Notes: generated by a model not told the origin, from the letters alone. A DNA stretch of 64,000 bases from Eretmocerus hayati (GCA_029851415.1 CM056742.1:13371736-13435735), one strand, 5' to 3'. Counted from the stretch's first letter, positions 49,607-63,873 are shown. Numbers and translations are program-made.

Positions 49607-52600
49607 CGCATGTAGAAAATCTGAACCGTTGTAAGTTGTCTCTTGAAAGATTCATGGCACAAGTTACGGGTTCGTTCCATTTTCTCAATCCACTCTTCAT
49701 CCTACAAGAATACCTACTTCAAGGATTCTATTCTTTTGGTTTGGAAGTGTGGGAAGCTCGGTGGGAAGTCTGACGAATGCAATCATAATCTTCAAGTTGT
49801 TTTGACAGACATTTATACCCCTAAAATACTACGCGTCTAAATTATCCTATCAAAAACAGCAATTTGCGGCGCAAGCAGTTATTTCTGGGGTGATACATTC
49901 ATAAGCATCTTTGAAATATTTTTTTTGAATACCGATGATATTTCCATGATAAATTTTAACTTTTCATCTGAATTTATGGTTTTATAACCTTGTTCACTGC
50001 TATGGTTACAATGTTTCAATCGAGGTCTCAATCGACATTCCCAGAGCATCGAATGATTCTTTAAGAAATGAGTCCCTTACGAGAGTACAATGAAAACCCA
50101 AGAAAGTAGTAGAGTCCGGTCCAATATCATCAATAATTTCATGAACACGGAAATACTTTTCATGTTCATGAAATTGATGGCGATATAAAGATCCAGCTCA
50201 AGAAAAAGAATTGCAACGTAAACGACTCAAAACCAATCCATAGTTTTACATAACAGGTGAAGAAATTGTCACGAATACGATTATTGATTCTGCAAATAAA
50301 CGAACCAAAGTCACACTTATTTCGATCCTTCTCTTAAATTACTTTACCCCCCAATCGCAGACAGATAGATTCTGCCCGAATATCGGTTACTCGGTTCCTG
50401 ATGGTATCACTTGTCAGTCGCATCATCAGTGCCTAAAAAAAAAAAAAAAATCTTTCTGTTGCCATCATCATCGAGTGAGAGTTGGACGATGCCATTATAG
50501 CGTTGATACATCCTAAACGAGACACGGACTTTTTTGGGGGGAATCTAGGTATGCATCGTCTGTGTACGAGTAGGTCGTACCGTTTTGCCTGAGGCCAATA
50601 AGGATGGATTATCTCAAGAAATGTGATATCTATTATGAGGCCATAGGCGCGCGGCATCGGCAGCAAAAGTTCATCTGACAAGTTTTTGGGGTCGAACTCT
50701 TTTTCATGATTTCTTCTTTCTTTCTTTCTCTTTTTTTTATTTTTTGAAATGGGACTCTCGATGCGGTTTTAGTTCGAGCTCGCTTATCTTTGAATAATCG
50801 ACGTCGAGATTTAGATGTGATGGATTATTTGGTGACATTAATTCGGACTCAGAGTTCGATGATAAATTTTTTTTTTGGATCGAATTGGGTCAAGTAGTGG
50901 AGCCAGAAATGAATATTATTTACAAAGAGGATGAGTTGAGCGATCGTACAGTGTGTTGACTAAAAATAGCTACGATGATCAAGTGTCGTTCAGTGCATTC
51001 CATAAAGTAGATTCAATTATATTGCTGATCAATGGTCTTCAAATTTCGCCTGGCGTGCAGTAAAATTATATAGGATTATCAGTGTGTGTGAAAAGTTAGA
51101 CTGGAGGCACTGACCTGGGGATTGAGATGTCAAAAAGTTTTGGACGGTTTGTCTATGAACTCCGATTCCTTCAAATTGGTTCCAATAACCTCCAAACAAG
51201 TTCAACGGTCAAGTGAAATTACACCATTTTCCAACCAATGATTTCAGACTAACCAAAAGTTTCCAAAGTATTCAATTTTTCATAGCTTTTTTCCGAACCA
51301 AAAAGGTCTGAAAATGACCTGGCAAGCCGAGTTTACGAAAATTTATCAAGATCAAATATATTCGCGGTAAATAAAGGTGAGATGTACCTGCATTTAGGAT
51401 TGTCTCAAATTCATTTACTTATTTTTTTCATATAGAAACACAAATGGAAGAAGTGTGATAACAGAGGTTAGCTAGGATGAAAATCTGAGATATTCAAGAA
51501 TCTTACTGACATTCTTTAGCCAAATAGGAACCACATTTTGGGGTTGCATGTAATGTCATCTTTGACCCACAAAAAAATGGTTGAATGCAAGACCTGAACG
51601 ATACGCCCTCACAATCACAAATGGCCTAAGATTGAGAACCCTCCCACTTTCAATAAGATTGCATTGCCACAACATTTATTCTGACGAAAATCTCTATAGA
51701 CAAGAATTGAGTAAGATTTGACGATTTCGAGTCAAAGCAGGCTCAAATTCCGTCCTTCGTCAGACCATGACCTTTTTTCATTATCATCCCTCTGAAACAT
51801 ACCCTGGTATCATAAAATATTCTGGATCTGCAACATTTCCGTCTACCCCAATTCAAATATCCCCGACTTGCTATTTTTTTTTTGGACAAATTCCTGCATA
51901 TTTCATATTCAGATTGTCTATACATCGGCAAACTCTGGGTGCATGTATATAACCACTCAGGGAAGTTGACCAAAAGTAATAAGGAGAAGGGGTCAGGATA
52001 TATACATGTATATATTATCATACTTTACTTAAGTAAAATGGGTGGCGGTGGTGATGCTTTCAGTTCTCTATAGAAGTGCTCTTGACTTATCCGCTTGAAA
52101 GAGACGGGGGCCTGGGTTAAAACTCACCTGGTACCGCCAGCAATCACTCGATCGTCACTCGCTTCTCGGACGAGGTAGCCCTCGCATCTCGAATCGCTCC
52201 GCGCGTTTTCTTGATTAAGTCGCGGATTGTGTAAAATCATTTATTATATTAAATTTTCAAAATTTTCGAATGGGCCATGATACGGCCTATCATCCTTTCT
52301 CCTACTGTTGAAAATTACAAAAATTTATTACTAAAATCATATTTCTAAAGTTACGATATTGTGAAATTTGATATAAATAATAGTCAGTAGTTTGTAGAAG
52401 ATTAAAAATTGTGAGAAGACTGCCAATCTGCTCAAGGTAAGCAATTTATTTTGTGTTATAGGTTTTATTGGATGTAGAGCAAAAACGGAATTGAAATTCT
52501 TTTTTTTTTTTTTTTTGACCCACTATGAGATGAATTGTTACGGTACAGATGTAAGTAGTTCATCTGTAAGATTATTTTTGTTACTGCTAAATCATCGTGA

Positions 52601-53814
52601 GGTTGGATATTTTATGAGGACATTTGAGAATTTCTATTTGACGGTAGGTATAGACCGCGTCTCATCAAATTAATACGAGTGACCGCTATTTTAGTGTCGT
52701 GTTCGCGCGTTCTAGAATTTGGTCTACAATACAGCTCGGTCACTGTATTGATGGGGCACTAGTGAATTGACGTCTTTGAAGCATATAGTGACCATTACAA
52801 AGTATGATGGTCTTTTGAATTTTTACGAGGTAGTCTGTGCGAGAAAATTGCGCTTTCGCCTGGTCTATAGTGTAATATGATGGATAGTTGAGCGTCTTTT
52901 TACTGAGAGCAGGTCACGTTTTATGTAGACTTATGTCAGTCAATGGGTATGCATGAGACTAAGAATTAGAACCAATTTGCGTGCGTGTAGTGATTAATTA
53001 TAGAAGGATGGGTTGGATTTGAATAAAATCATATAAATTGTCATTGATCAATCAATTTTTCTAGCAATTTTGGTATAGCAAAAGTTTGGATCTCCGAGAG
53101 ATCAATTCATCGAATAAAATTTACTATTTCGGGAACTCATTGCAAATTTTTTTGATATCAGCTCCATCGGTTGGAAATACATTCCTTTCTCATGAACATT
53201 GGTAATACGGCTGAATCTGGGTACCAATTATCCCAAAATTGTCCCAACACAGCAAATTTTGTCATGAAATATCTCAAAATTCAATGATTTGACAATAATT
53301 TGAAATATTCTTAAAATTGCAGCTTTTAAGTTTCCGAATTTTTAGTGTATTTACTAGAATCAAGCAAGATAATCTGATTGTAGTCCAGATGATGTTACAT
53401 TCCTCAATCAAAATCAATTCAAAACGTGGGTCTTAATATTTTTCGTAATATTTGACGCATTTTTGTGAAGAATTGTGGTGGTGAAATATTTTCACCGCCA
53501 AATGACTACCATCTCGGAGCAAAGCTTGACGTCATTTGAAATGTTCAAATGTTCTAATTATTATTCAATGAAATAACTATTTAAATATCCGTGGCTTGGA
53601 GAATTTTCAGCTTCAAAAAACAAATTAAAAAAGGCAAAGTACCAAAATTCAAATTTTTACATGGATTCACGGCTGCACTGAATTTACAAGTTAAAATCCG
53701 ATTAATTCCATCGAAATTTCATCAGGCATGATTTCACTTTATTCAGTTTAAATGGACTTTCACAAGTCGTTTGTGTAAGGTTCTTGAAAAAAAATTTCCA
53801 ACACCTACAATTTT

Positions 53815-54000
53815 GTTCGCCCCATCGACCTGTCTCACCAAACTCGTCTTCTACTACTGAAAAAATTTCACCATGGGCAATTTTTCTCGTACATCGACTT
53901 GTCTTACCATACTCGTCTTTTACTACTAATAATTTTCAGCATCAGCTATTTTCCTCGCCCCGTCGACATGTCCCACCACACTCGTCTTTTACTACTATAC
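53815..54000 (+). repeat. Tandem array, three units of about 68-70 bp
   Basis: Each unit holds a CATCGACCTGTCTCACC-type block followed by CTCGTCTTTTACTACT. The units begin near 53820, 53892 and 53958. The ORF through it is repeat-driven. Confidence 0.75.
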
Positions 54001-55477
54001 AGCTCTACTGTACAGCCCCTTTCCGACTCAAGAATAACGAAATTTTTTTAGTTTTTTCTAAAATTTCTTTTTTCTACATTTAGACCCTGAATCAGTCGAT
54101 CAATCCTGAAATGGTCTCATTCAACCCATAACCCATCCAACACCCGTTCATTAAAAAAACCCTATTCGTACAGCCATTCAACAGCATTGCAAGCTCTCAT
54201 CGTCCTAGTATAACGGCACGGTCTATACGGCCACCTATCCTATCCATTGTCATTGTACATACACCTAACAAAACGGGGTTTTTTCCATACACAAGATTCT
54301 CATTCAATGGGCTCATATACCTTTGCCTCATTTTCATCTCTTTTCATTCCTCACACTGAGTATAACCAGTGAAAATCTAAAAACCAACTAACAGAGTAAC
54401 CATATATATTTACAAATCTCAATTCATTGAACTCGAATAAATATCGTAAGTAGAAGAAAAAAATCTGGGCATCGATTGAAATTTCTCTCTCACTCTCATC
54501 GGAGTCTGCCATCATCATACAACTCATGGGGGCCTTGATCTTTTAAACTTGTATGCTATGTATATATATATATATGGAGAGGCCTATACGAGCGCGAGCA
54601 TCAATTTGCGCTTTCTCCAAGACTCTTGAGATCAGAGAAAAAGGCCTTGCGCTTGAATCTTTAAAAGCTGGTGCCGTTTTCCGTTAGCTATATATATTTC
54701 CGCAAGTGAAAACGTGAGCTTAACGCGCGTTCAATGATCGCGTGATGTTTGTTATGTAGAGAGTTATAAGATTATAACATGGGCTATTGCCTTCGCCTCG
54801 ACTGTCTTGTCTGAATGTATGATGCTGACGAGATCAATGATCTTCGATTTTAGATGTAAGATATATATATGGTTAATGACGTAGTAAATTGATAAAAATT
54901 TTTTTTAGAATTTTTGGTTATGAAATTTTTTGATTATGGTATTTGGGTTACCTATTGGTTTTGGAAATTGAAGATATTATGAGTGAGGTTGATTGAGCCG
55001 ATGACGCGCGTTTTAGGAGAAAGTGAGAGAGCAGGGATCTTTGGGCGATGATGTATATATAACTGGTTTTGAGAGAGTGAATGAATTTTTTTTTTTTAAT
55101 ACAAGATCCGTTTGGAGATCGGTAAAAGTTGCGCAAGTTAGGAAGATGAACCGTGAGATATAATGAATTATTGAGGGAATATAGATATGTTAGTTTCGAT
55201 GTGAAATAATTCAAATTAGATGGTAATTTATTCGAAAAGTCCCTTTGAGAAAGTTAACGGAATTCGAAGATATAACTTGTCATGGGAATTTCAATTTTCA
55301 TTACTGTGGAATTACGGCTGTAATTCGGCTCAATGACTCATCACACAGATCACACGATTTATAATATATCAAAATTTGATAAAGAAAATCTCAGTATAGT
55401 AAGTTACCTTTTCCATCATAAAAGACGGTCCATCGTCCATGCCATCGAATTATTTTGAGAAATTTCGATTTTTGATT

Positions 55478-55831
55478 CTGACTAACAAGGGGGACCCACG
55501 AAGTACGGGTCACCAAATCTCACCAAACTTTTTTCACAGTCTCGTACCACCTAGAATGTGAAGAATCCAAAGTAACTCCGTCAAATGGGTCTCCTGTTCG
55601 GAGTTACGAACAAAAACGTTAGCATTGCGAGTATATCCATAAATGTCAATTTTTTACATGGGCCTATACGAGCAGTGTTAGTCTCAGTGGCTGTGACTTT
55701 GGATAGGAGGCCCATTTGACGCAGTTACTCTGGATTTTTCATATTCTGGGTAGTACCAAACTGTGAAAATATTTGGGGGCAGGGGGGGGGGATTGGCGAC
55801 CCCAAGGTCGTGGGTCCCCCTTCTTAGTCTT
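55478..55831. mobile_element. 354-bp hairpin MITE-like element
   Basis: The ends GACTAACAAGGGGGACCCAC and GTGGGTCCCCCTTCTTAGTC are inverse of each other. The arms stay paired inward through ACCAAACT, GTAACTCCGTCAAATGGG and its inverse. There is a poly(G) run near 55782-55791. It is non-coding. Confidence 0.75.
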
Positions 55832-57004
55832 ACATATAACGTATGAGATTTTGAAATCTTTGAGATTGAGACTCAACATCATTCACCTACTCGTAAAACA
55901 TTGAAAAAGTATACTTTTTACAATAGTCGTGGATCAACTTTACTTTTTCAAAACTCGTACCCGACCATTCTCTCCGTAAATTCAATAATGATAACATATC
56001 AATCGAAAATTTATTATCAATTTTCAAGATTCTCGATAACGTGTTTGCATCCACCTTAAAGATTTTTCCGTATAAATGAATGAATAATGCGATTTAAAAC
56101 TTGAAATTCATATTCGATATCGCAAGAAACTTATCGTCCTCATCATCTCGTTACCTCGCAATGCAATCCAGTAGTATAGAATCAAAGTAATTCAAAATAA
56201 CAAAAAAATTGTATCTCGGGTCACCTCTAATCTGCTATGCAAACTTTTTTTGACGCATTATTTACATCCATCTCATATCATAGCGTCGCATCAACATGAA
56301 TCTAGAATTCATCTCTAGATATCACCTTCCAACATACTTCTAACGTTATAATACTTCCTCATAATAACGAAAAGGATACCTACATATAATTACCATCACC
56401 ATCACCCGCCAGAGAAGACGAAAGTGAAATTTCCGCAAAGATGTATCGCGTAACTTGTATGATTAAGATCCCCAATTCTCGTTCGCGCGATTGAAAGGAG
56501 AAAGTTTTGAATGGAATCAGAATTTAATGTCCGTGTAGCTGGACTCTTTTGAAAATTTGATTAACGCCAATATATATCTTCGACAACTGGAGAAAAAAAG
56601 TCTGTATGAATCTATACATATTTATCGACGGTCAATGAGCCGATTTAGAAATTATTAGTAGAGAAGGTGTGTGTAGAAAAAAATTTGCTTTAGTCCGTGC
56701 TTTTGATTGGCAAGGTGTACAAATTGTGAGAAGCGTTTCGAGCGCGTAAATTTTGCAAACTCATGCATTTCTAATTTTGCTTAGCAAAGCTTGAGAATGG
56801 TGGCGGGCCCCCAAGTGGAACGTTAATGTCAATTTTTTTTAGAGTCTTTGCAATCTGACACACTGTCGAATACACATTCCGGATGCTTTGAATTGGTAAA
56901 CATAAATTTTCCAATAATCAGTTATTTTCTTTTTTGTGTAAGAAGTGTTGGTTTTGTGGGTGCAACGAAATGAAATTTCTAAAAATGGTTTTGAAATTCT
57001 AAAA

Positions 57005-57735
57005 TTTCTAAAATTGGTTGTGAAACTTACCATTGATTTACCATAGTCAAATTTACCTTTGGTTGCGGTGACTACCATTCATGAAAAGTGAAAAGTGACA
57101 AATTTTCAAGTGCAATTTTCCCGTCACGAACAAGGGTCAAAAAATTAGCTTGCTGATGTAGTCTGATGCAGTCTTTGAAATTTATCATAACATAACTCAC
57201 CATTTACCAAAGTTGAGTATTGATTACCATTTCCAAGAGATGAAAAGTGACACGGTTTTTAGTGTAATATCACATTTATTACTGTGGGTGAAAATATTGA
57301 CTGTTGCCGATGTAATTTGTGAAATTTACCACTCATTTACCATCATAACATTTACCATCCTACCATTCCCAAAAGGTAAAAAGTGACAAGTTTTCGAATG
57401 CGATATTTTAGTCAAGAACAAAATTATAAAAATTATTCGTTGCCAATGTAGTGTTTGAGATTCATGTTTAATTTACTATAGAAAAATCTACCATTTGCCC
57501 AAGTTTACCATTCATTACCTTTCTTGAGAGATGAAGAATAACATATTTTCGAGTGTGATCTTCGATTTATGAAGTAAAAATGCTGACCGTTGCCAATATA
57601 ATTCGTAAAATTTACCATGAATTTACCATCATAACATTCACCATTCGGTTTCGGTGGGTACCATTACTAAAAGGTAAGAGGTGACGAGTTTTCTAATGCA
57701 ACTTTTCATCCGTTGGCGAAGGTAAAAGAATTGAC
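57005..57735 (+). repeat. Degenerate tandem array, about five units of 145-150 bp
   Basis: Units share the order GTTGCCGATGTAAT, GTGAAATTTACCA, TTTACCATCATAACATT, ACCATT...AAAAGG, AGTGACAAGTTTTCGA and a TCACGAACAA-like end. Similarity between units is moderate, so the array is old. Confidence 0.65.
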
Positions 57736-58069
57736 ATTCCTGATCAGTAAGATACACTTTAAAAATTGCAAACACTTCGAATCATAATTTTCAGCGATAG
57801 TAATTTTTACCTTGACATGGTGACTTACTCTGAGGAAACATTTCAAATACTATATTGGCCTGTCGATTATCAATGACGCAAAATTACCTATTAAAATTGG
57901 TAAAAATATACCCCAATAATCCCGTCGTCTACCAATATTACCATTAGAGTTAATGGTAAACTTACCACCCACTCACTACGTAACAATTCACGGAAAATTT
58001 TTCACGTACTCGTCTCATCCGCATAGCAATATCAGAATGCACTTTCGTTACACACAGCTGATACATACT

Positions 58070-58280
58070 ATGATCTAGGTGCTATTAACGGTAATGGTTT
58101 TGCGGCTGCTCAAATCTTTCTCCTACCACGTTGCGCGGGCGATGATCTCTCGTATAAGACTTCTTTATATATGGGGGATATCGTGTATCTGGTACCGGCT
58201 TTACAAGATCAAGGCTCTCTCGCTAACTCGAGTCAAGATCGTGTGCAGGAAATTACGCGAAAGCGAAAGTTGTGTTACGG
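58070..58280 (+). promoter_or_regulatory. Possible promoter or 5' non-coding exon of the elongase gene
   Basis: A GC-richer block contains TTTATATATGG at about 58163, followed by a stretch ending in a GGTATGAT donor-like site near 58280. It is about 0.9 kb upstream of the first coding exon of the elongase. That exon has an acceptor just before its ATG (ending TTTCAG at 59205), so an upstream non-coding exon must exist. An alternative donor, CTGCTCAAG/GTAAGC, lies at 52437-52438. Confidence 0.25.
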
Positions 58281-58859
58281 TATGATTGCTTTTGCCTCCG
58301 ACTGTTTCATTAGTTTTAAATTTATCCCGACGGCGTGGAATTTTGTATACAGGTATAAGACACTAATTTTAAGGACTGTGAAATTTGACATTAAGATTTT
58401 GTAAAAATTAAAATGGAAAATATTTAGGGTGGGCTACAGTGACGAAGTGATTGAGCTCGGATCGTTTGGGAATATGAATCGAGATGTTGAGATTGTGAAA
58501 ATCATGGCAATCCGGTTGCTTAAGATGAGATTGCATATTTTTTAGTAAGACACGAGATGCGTCGGTTGATACATTTATTTAAAATGAAGGATAGAAGATA
58601 AACGTCGACCTTAACGCATGTCAACAAACAAATTCTGATTAGACATGATATTGCACAAGAAACACGTGCTATGAGTTTTTTCTTGGCATAAGCGGGTTTG
58701 GCCTACATATTGGGAATGATAAATTATGATACAAAGGCGAACAAGCTGGACTTTGCATCCCGATCGACTTCTTGGAACTAAAGATGCGAAATCCAGATTT
58801 TGTAGCCGCACTTTTTTGATAGATTGTGACTGATAGTGAAAATTCCGTGCGGAAATGGT

Positions 58860-58995
58860 ATTTTTCGATAATACGGGGTTGGGGAGTTTGATTTTGCTTT
58901 TACTGTGATTGTTTTCGGCGCCCGATCACTGGCGAGGGTCTAAATTATCACGAGTAAAGCGAAAAACTTCCCACCTAAGTGTCGAAAATACATTT
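58860..58995. repeat. Dispersed GC-tip hairpin, copy 9
   Basis: TTTTCGATAATACGGGG, GTTTTCGGCGCCCGATC, GGCGAGGGTC, ATCACGAGTAAAGC and AAGTGTCGAAAATAC appear in family order, about 210 bp before the elongase start exon. Confidence 0.6.
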
Positions 58996-59208
58996 TTGCA
59001 CCCAGTGTATCGAAGAATGCCTAATTTCATGGCCATGATCATTTTATGAAATTTTGCAAACAGAAATAAATCCACGAGTGTAAATAGCAAACCGGCAAAA
59101 GTATACAATCATGATGCGAACGAAAATGGTGAAGATTTGATGGAAATTTAATTTAAGGTTTTTTAAATTTCGGTAATGAATAATTTATAATAAATTTTGT
59201 TTCAGGCA

Positions 59209-62200
59209 ATGGCGGACCTCATAAATTCGACGACTACCCTGATAAATGATGCCTACGATTACTACCTCTGGACGCTCTCGCTGGCAGGTGAGCACACAGT
59301 TTATTCATTACTTTCATTCATCTGACTTTGTTGCAAATGATGTTATTCGATACTTTAGTACCGATTTCGTTACAGCGTTTGAAAAATTCAAATGTAAAAG
59401 TACTGGGCATTTTTGAACTGTTTGAATCATTACGTTTCGTTAGGATTAAGAAATTCAGGAAATTAAGAAGAAACTTGCCCGGTGCAAATGAGGACATTGA
59501 GGTAAATTGGTATCATTCAGGATTGAATCGTGCATTTATCAGAGATAGGGCGATGTAGCATAGCATTATTGAAGATTAAATAATTCAACGTTCATGTAAG
59601 ACTAGAAAATTTCTTATTTCATAACAGTGAAATTGAATTTTATGAAAAGAAAATCGTATTCGACGTAATCAATGCAATTCTCTACCTTCGATCCATCTAA
59701 ATTCAGAGTTTTACACTGATATAAAATCCAGGGTACGAATACTAGCAACTTTGCAACATTTTTCATGAGAAAAACGAGAGATAATTGAATTTTTTCCCAT
59801 TGTTTCTACCGTATCTTGATACACCAAGTTTGTTGTTGACGAGAAGACACATTGCAAGACAAGTGTAGAATTATGCTCAGACTATGAAAATATTGAGTAC
59901 GACAGTGTCTTCTGACACGAGCAATCTTGCTCCTTATTGGTATTCAATTTTTTAGCGCGGAAAGGAACTTTTTCTTACCCCGCGAATGAGTTTTTTTTGC
60001 ACACTACTTTATTCAAGTAATATCATCATAAAACTCGATAAATGAGTAATACACTTGTTGTTGGAGTAGAAGCTTTGCTAGATGGTGATTTCCCGAGTTA
60101 TGAAGTGTTTTGTGGTGTTAAGGGGATGTTGGAGTCCTATCAATATTGCACAGTTACCGACATTGTCGAGTTTTTGGATTTCTCGATGAATTTTTGGAAT
60201 ATCAAAAATCTAACAAGTAACGCCGATTCTATGAGCCATACAGAATCGGCGTTACTTAGTAGAATCCCGATATCTCGAAAATTCATCGAAAAATCCGAGA
60301 ACTCGACAATGTCGGTATCCGACATCCTCTCAAGAGTCATATTTCTAGTCTATCAATAAAATTCCGGACATTAATTGAAAGTATATGGAATTGTATCAGA
60401 AATCAATCTCAAAAGTGACCGGCAAGTGTTGAAAAAGAATCCTGCTAATTTATTTCGGACTTGCAGAATTTATTATAGGTTGACCGTTTAAAGTTGTAAT
60501 CAAAAGTGTGTCTGTTGGCGAAATCGATACAAATGGCATTTTCAGCATTTCAAAGATCCGTTGTGAAATGAATAACTTCATGACTTACTTTGGCGGAATT
60601 TATATTCAGCATATTCTGCCGAATTTTTATGAAACATTTTCCTAATTGTTTTACCCTTTAATCTGAAATTTCAAAATTTTGACGAAAATAAAATTAGAAT
60701 AGCAAAAAAAAATTCCCGCCAGAAAGTTGAGAATTAATGAGTTAACTGATTTAGATGAGCGAACGAGAGGATGGCTACTGGTGGATTCGCCAAAGCCGAC
60801 CGTACTATACACGTTGTTATATCTTTTCATCGTGTGGTCGGGTCCCAAAATTATGAGGCAAAGAAAAGCTTTTAAGCTCACATGGGCCCTAGTACCTTAC
60901 AATCTCGCCATGGCTTTACTCAATGCTTACATTGCTATCGAGGTAAGTCTCATCAAGTTTTTATTCATTTCGAACACACTACACTCAGAATCTGACCCAC
61001 TGACATTCCTTAAAAAAATTTCTTGACAAGCGTAATGAATTGATAACAAGGCGGTTCATCTGATTGATTCATCAATTCACTTTCCAAATCTTATCTCAAG
61101 ATATTCGACTATGCATAGTATAAAATAAGTGTGTCAACTTGTCTCGAATCCAAGAAATCGAAATCGGCTCAATCAGCATAAAATTCTGTGACGATGATCA
61201 TGATACTCTGAGAAATTTTGACGAGTAACCTATATTTGATAAAATTCACAGTTGTTCGTAGCATCGACAAAACTGCGTTACAGTTACATCTGTCAACCAA
61301 TTAGGCATATAACGAGGCCGGAAGAGTTACAGGTAAGACCAATATATTTAAAGCTAATATAAGCAATTTCCTCGTTTTAAAAAATGCGCATACATCTGCA
61401 TTTGAGCGTAAAAGCCGATAAGTTATTGAGAAAGCTAAAATCATTTGTACGACGAAGCTTGACCTGTGAACTTGACTAATCGCTTTCCTGTACATATTTG
61501 GAGGGTACACCTTCAAATTCATGAGTGTGGTCGGAGCAATTTCGTTTCTCTGACTATTTTGGACGAATTTCCTTCCAGGCACGCGGAAAACACCATTTCT
61601 CAGTCACAGTGTATTATGAATAAAAATTTGATGAATGATTGAAAAATTGTAAAAAATTCACATTTTCCAGCTCTGATGCGCAGTAGCGCATTTCAATATT
61701 TCGTATAGGGCTCGTTTTTGACGAATTTGAATTTCCAAGTAGTCAAATTATAATTTTTTCGCGTTTTTCTAGATTTCTTTTTTCAAAATTATGTGAATTT
61801 ATTACCAAACTTAGTGAGAATCCGGTGACTTATGGTATTCTCTTCGGACGATTTCTTACAAAAAAAGTTTTACCTTTCTATCAATTTTATAGATTGCAAA
61901 CGCCGTATGGTGGTACTACTTCAGTAAACTTCTGGAGTTCTGCGACACGTTCTTCTTCATTCTTCGTAAAAAGGACAATCAATTGAGCTTCCTCCACGTC
62001 TATCATCACTCGACAATGTTTTCATTATGGTGGATTGGAATTAAATGGGTACCAAGCGGTTCCAGTAAGTATACCAACCCTAAAAAATCTCAATTTCAAT
62101 TTTAATCAAATCTGAACCGATTTCAAAATGAATAATTCATTCAAACTGTTCAAATAGCATTTTTACCGGCAATGGTCAACAGCTTTATACATGTCCTGAT

Positions 62201-63873
62201 GTACTCGTACTATGGTTTGGCTGCATTGGGACCTCATGTATCAAAATACCTCTGGTGGAAGAAGTATTTAACGATTCTTCAGCTCATTCAGTTCACATCT
62301 GCTTTAGTACTTGGAATAAATGGAATAAGATCGGGATGCGATTTCCCATTGTGGATGCAGTACGCACTCGTTATCTACATGATCTCATTCATCGTTCTGT
62401 TTGGAAACTTCTATGCCAAAGCCTACATTGCCAAGGTAATTTTGACTTATTTTCATGCATGTTTTAAATCGATGAAATATGAAGACATAGTTGGAAACAA
62501 TAATCTGGGGACTAGTACCAAATTGTATGAAACATTTTTCACCGGTAGTCTACAATTTTTCTCGTTATTTCCGATACTGCTTGAAAATGTTTCACGAATC
62601 CCAAGGCCGAATATCTCAAACAATAAATCGTAAATGGATTTCATATTCAATTTTTCATAATTCATTAATAAATTTTTTCAATGATGCTTGTGAAGGATGC
62701 GTTGAAGGAGGGAAAAAAATCACACGAAGTAAGTTCTGGATCTGGTAGTTAAAATTTGGTTCGCATGCATCGTACCTTGAAGAATAGACTCAGAAGAATT
62801 TCACTCGATTTTCTTACTCAGTAATAATCAAGTATCATAAATATGAAGCATGATTATCTCGAAACGACAAATGTGTGATCAAACAGTTGCATGAGATCAA
62901 TATCAATCCACTTTCCTGCATTTGATTCATAGCGTATTTACGTTCTTTTATCCATTCTTTTTCTTTCCGTTCTTTGCTTGAAAATTTTCCATGAATAAGC
63001 AACGAAGTGGCTTCATAAGTAGAAGGAGCACAATTATTCGCATGATGATCATGTTTAATTACGTCTCTGTTGACAAAATTGGTCAATAGAAAAATGATTT
63101 ATAGAACCACTCCTCTCCAATTGCACGAGAAGTTGTAATTTACAACCCCTGTTTTTTGAAATGGTTATACTTTTCTTGTTAACGAACTGTCATCTCCCTC
63201 ATTAATTGCAAACTCTTACACTTTTTTAAACTGAAATCGAAACATACATACATGGATCAATTGGATAAAATCTCGATCGATCAGTCTTCAAAAATGAGAA
63301 ATAGATTAATGAAAATTTCTATGTAACCCGGTCACTCCACGCCCAACTACCCAGCTTTGAAGAAATTTTCTGACACGAAAAAAGTCAATAGCTACGTGTA
63401 AAATGACGAAAAATGGCAAAATTACAAAACTGAAATTCGTTGTTTTCTATTTCCCTACAAAGTAGAAGCATATGGAGACTTCACTATTGTTGTTGGAATA
63501 CATTTCTGGCACCGTCTGAGATTCTTATGAATTTTTTCAGATCCTTATGATGTATTGAAGTAAAGCTATCACAAATATCAGTTTTCGAGAATGTCCATAT
63601 AATGTGGACTTTTTTAGTGAGCGGCTTAGTTGGAAAAAATTTTTCGTAGTATCTTGAGCAAACGAAAATTGTTATTCACACACCAATATTTCGATTTTCC
63701 AGGGTAAACAAGCTTACGCAGCGAAGCAACTCCAAAGGAAACAGCAAGTTGATGCTGCATCTATATCCGCGACAGCTTCGACATCGAACGGAAGCGCGAG
63801 CAGTTCCAAAAAGAATGGCCACGCGACAAACGGCTTCACGCAAGTCAATGGTGTCACAAAGAAAGTTCAGTGA
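59209..63873 (+). CDS. ELOVL4: Very-long-chain fatty acid elongase, ELOVL4 type, complete six-exon gene
   Basis: Coding exons are 59209-59287, 60755-60942, 61252-61332, 61893-62064, 62158-62435 and 63703-63873 (969 nt, 322 residues). All have GT/AG borders and consistent phases. The enzyme is the 3-ketoacyl-CoA synthase that condenses malonyl-CoA with long-chain acyl-CoA in the endoplasmic reticulum. Visible signatures are KLLEFCDT (128-135), [19 protein letters not shown] with the catalytic histidine box HVYHH at 151-155, [30 protein letters not shown] (181-193), YLWWKKYLT and LQLIQF. The last two are typical of vertebrate ELOVL4. The C-terminus ends KKVQ, a KKxx ER-retrieval signal. The length is close to human ELOVL4. 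An acceptor just before the ATG implies an upstream non-coding exon. Introns are short except intron 1, which carries a hairpin, and intron 5. Confidence 0.95.
60156..60317. repeat. 160-bp hairpin in elongase intron 1
   Basis: The arms ACCGACATTGTCGAG...AACGCCGATTCT and AGAATCGGCGTT...CTCGACAATGTCGGT pair around an 11-base loop. Both strands give spurious ORFs of 66-105 codons because of the symmetry. It could be a MITE or a small-RNA precursor. Confidence 0.7.

Larger units (their letters stand above)
21915..59205. other. 37-kb gene-poor stretch between odorant receptor and elongase
   Basis: Apart from the separately listed repeats and two weak candidate ORFs, I see no coding exon I can support on either strand. 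The ORFs present are short, with no recognisable domains, and most coincide with repeats. The stretches 28.0-31.7, 40.5-42.1, 43.1-46.2 and 50.7-53.7 kb show nothing further than AT-rich sequence and short homopolymers. Confidence 0.5.

Noticed and set aside
60042..60359. 105-codon ORF in elongase intron 1
   Set aside because: It spans the intronic hairpin and is matched by a mirror ORF on the other strand.
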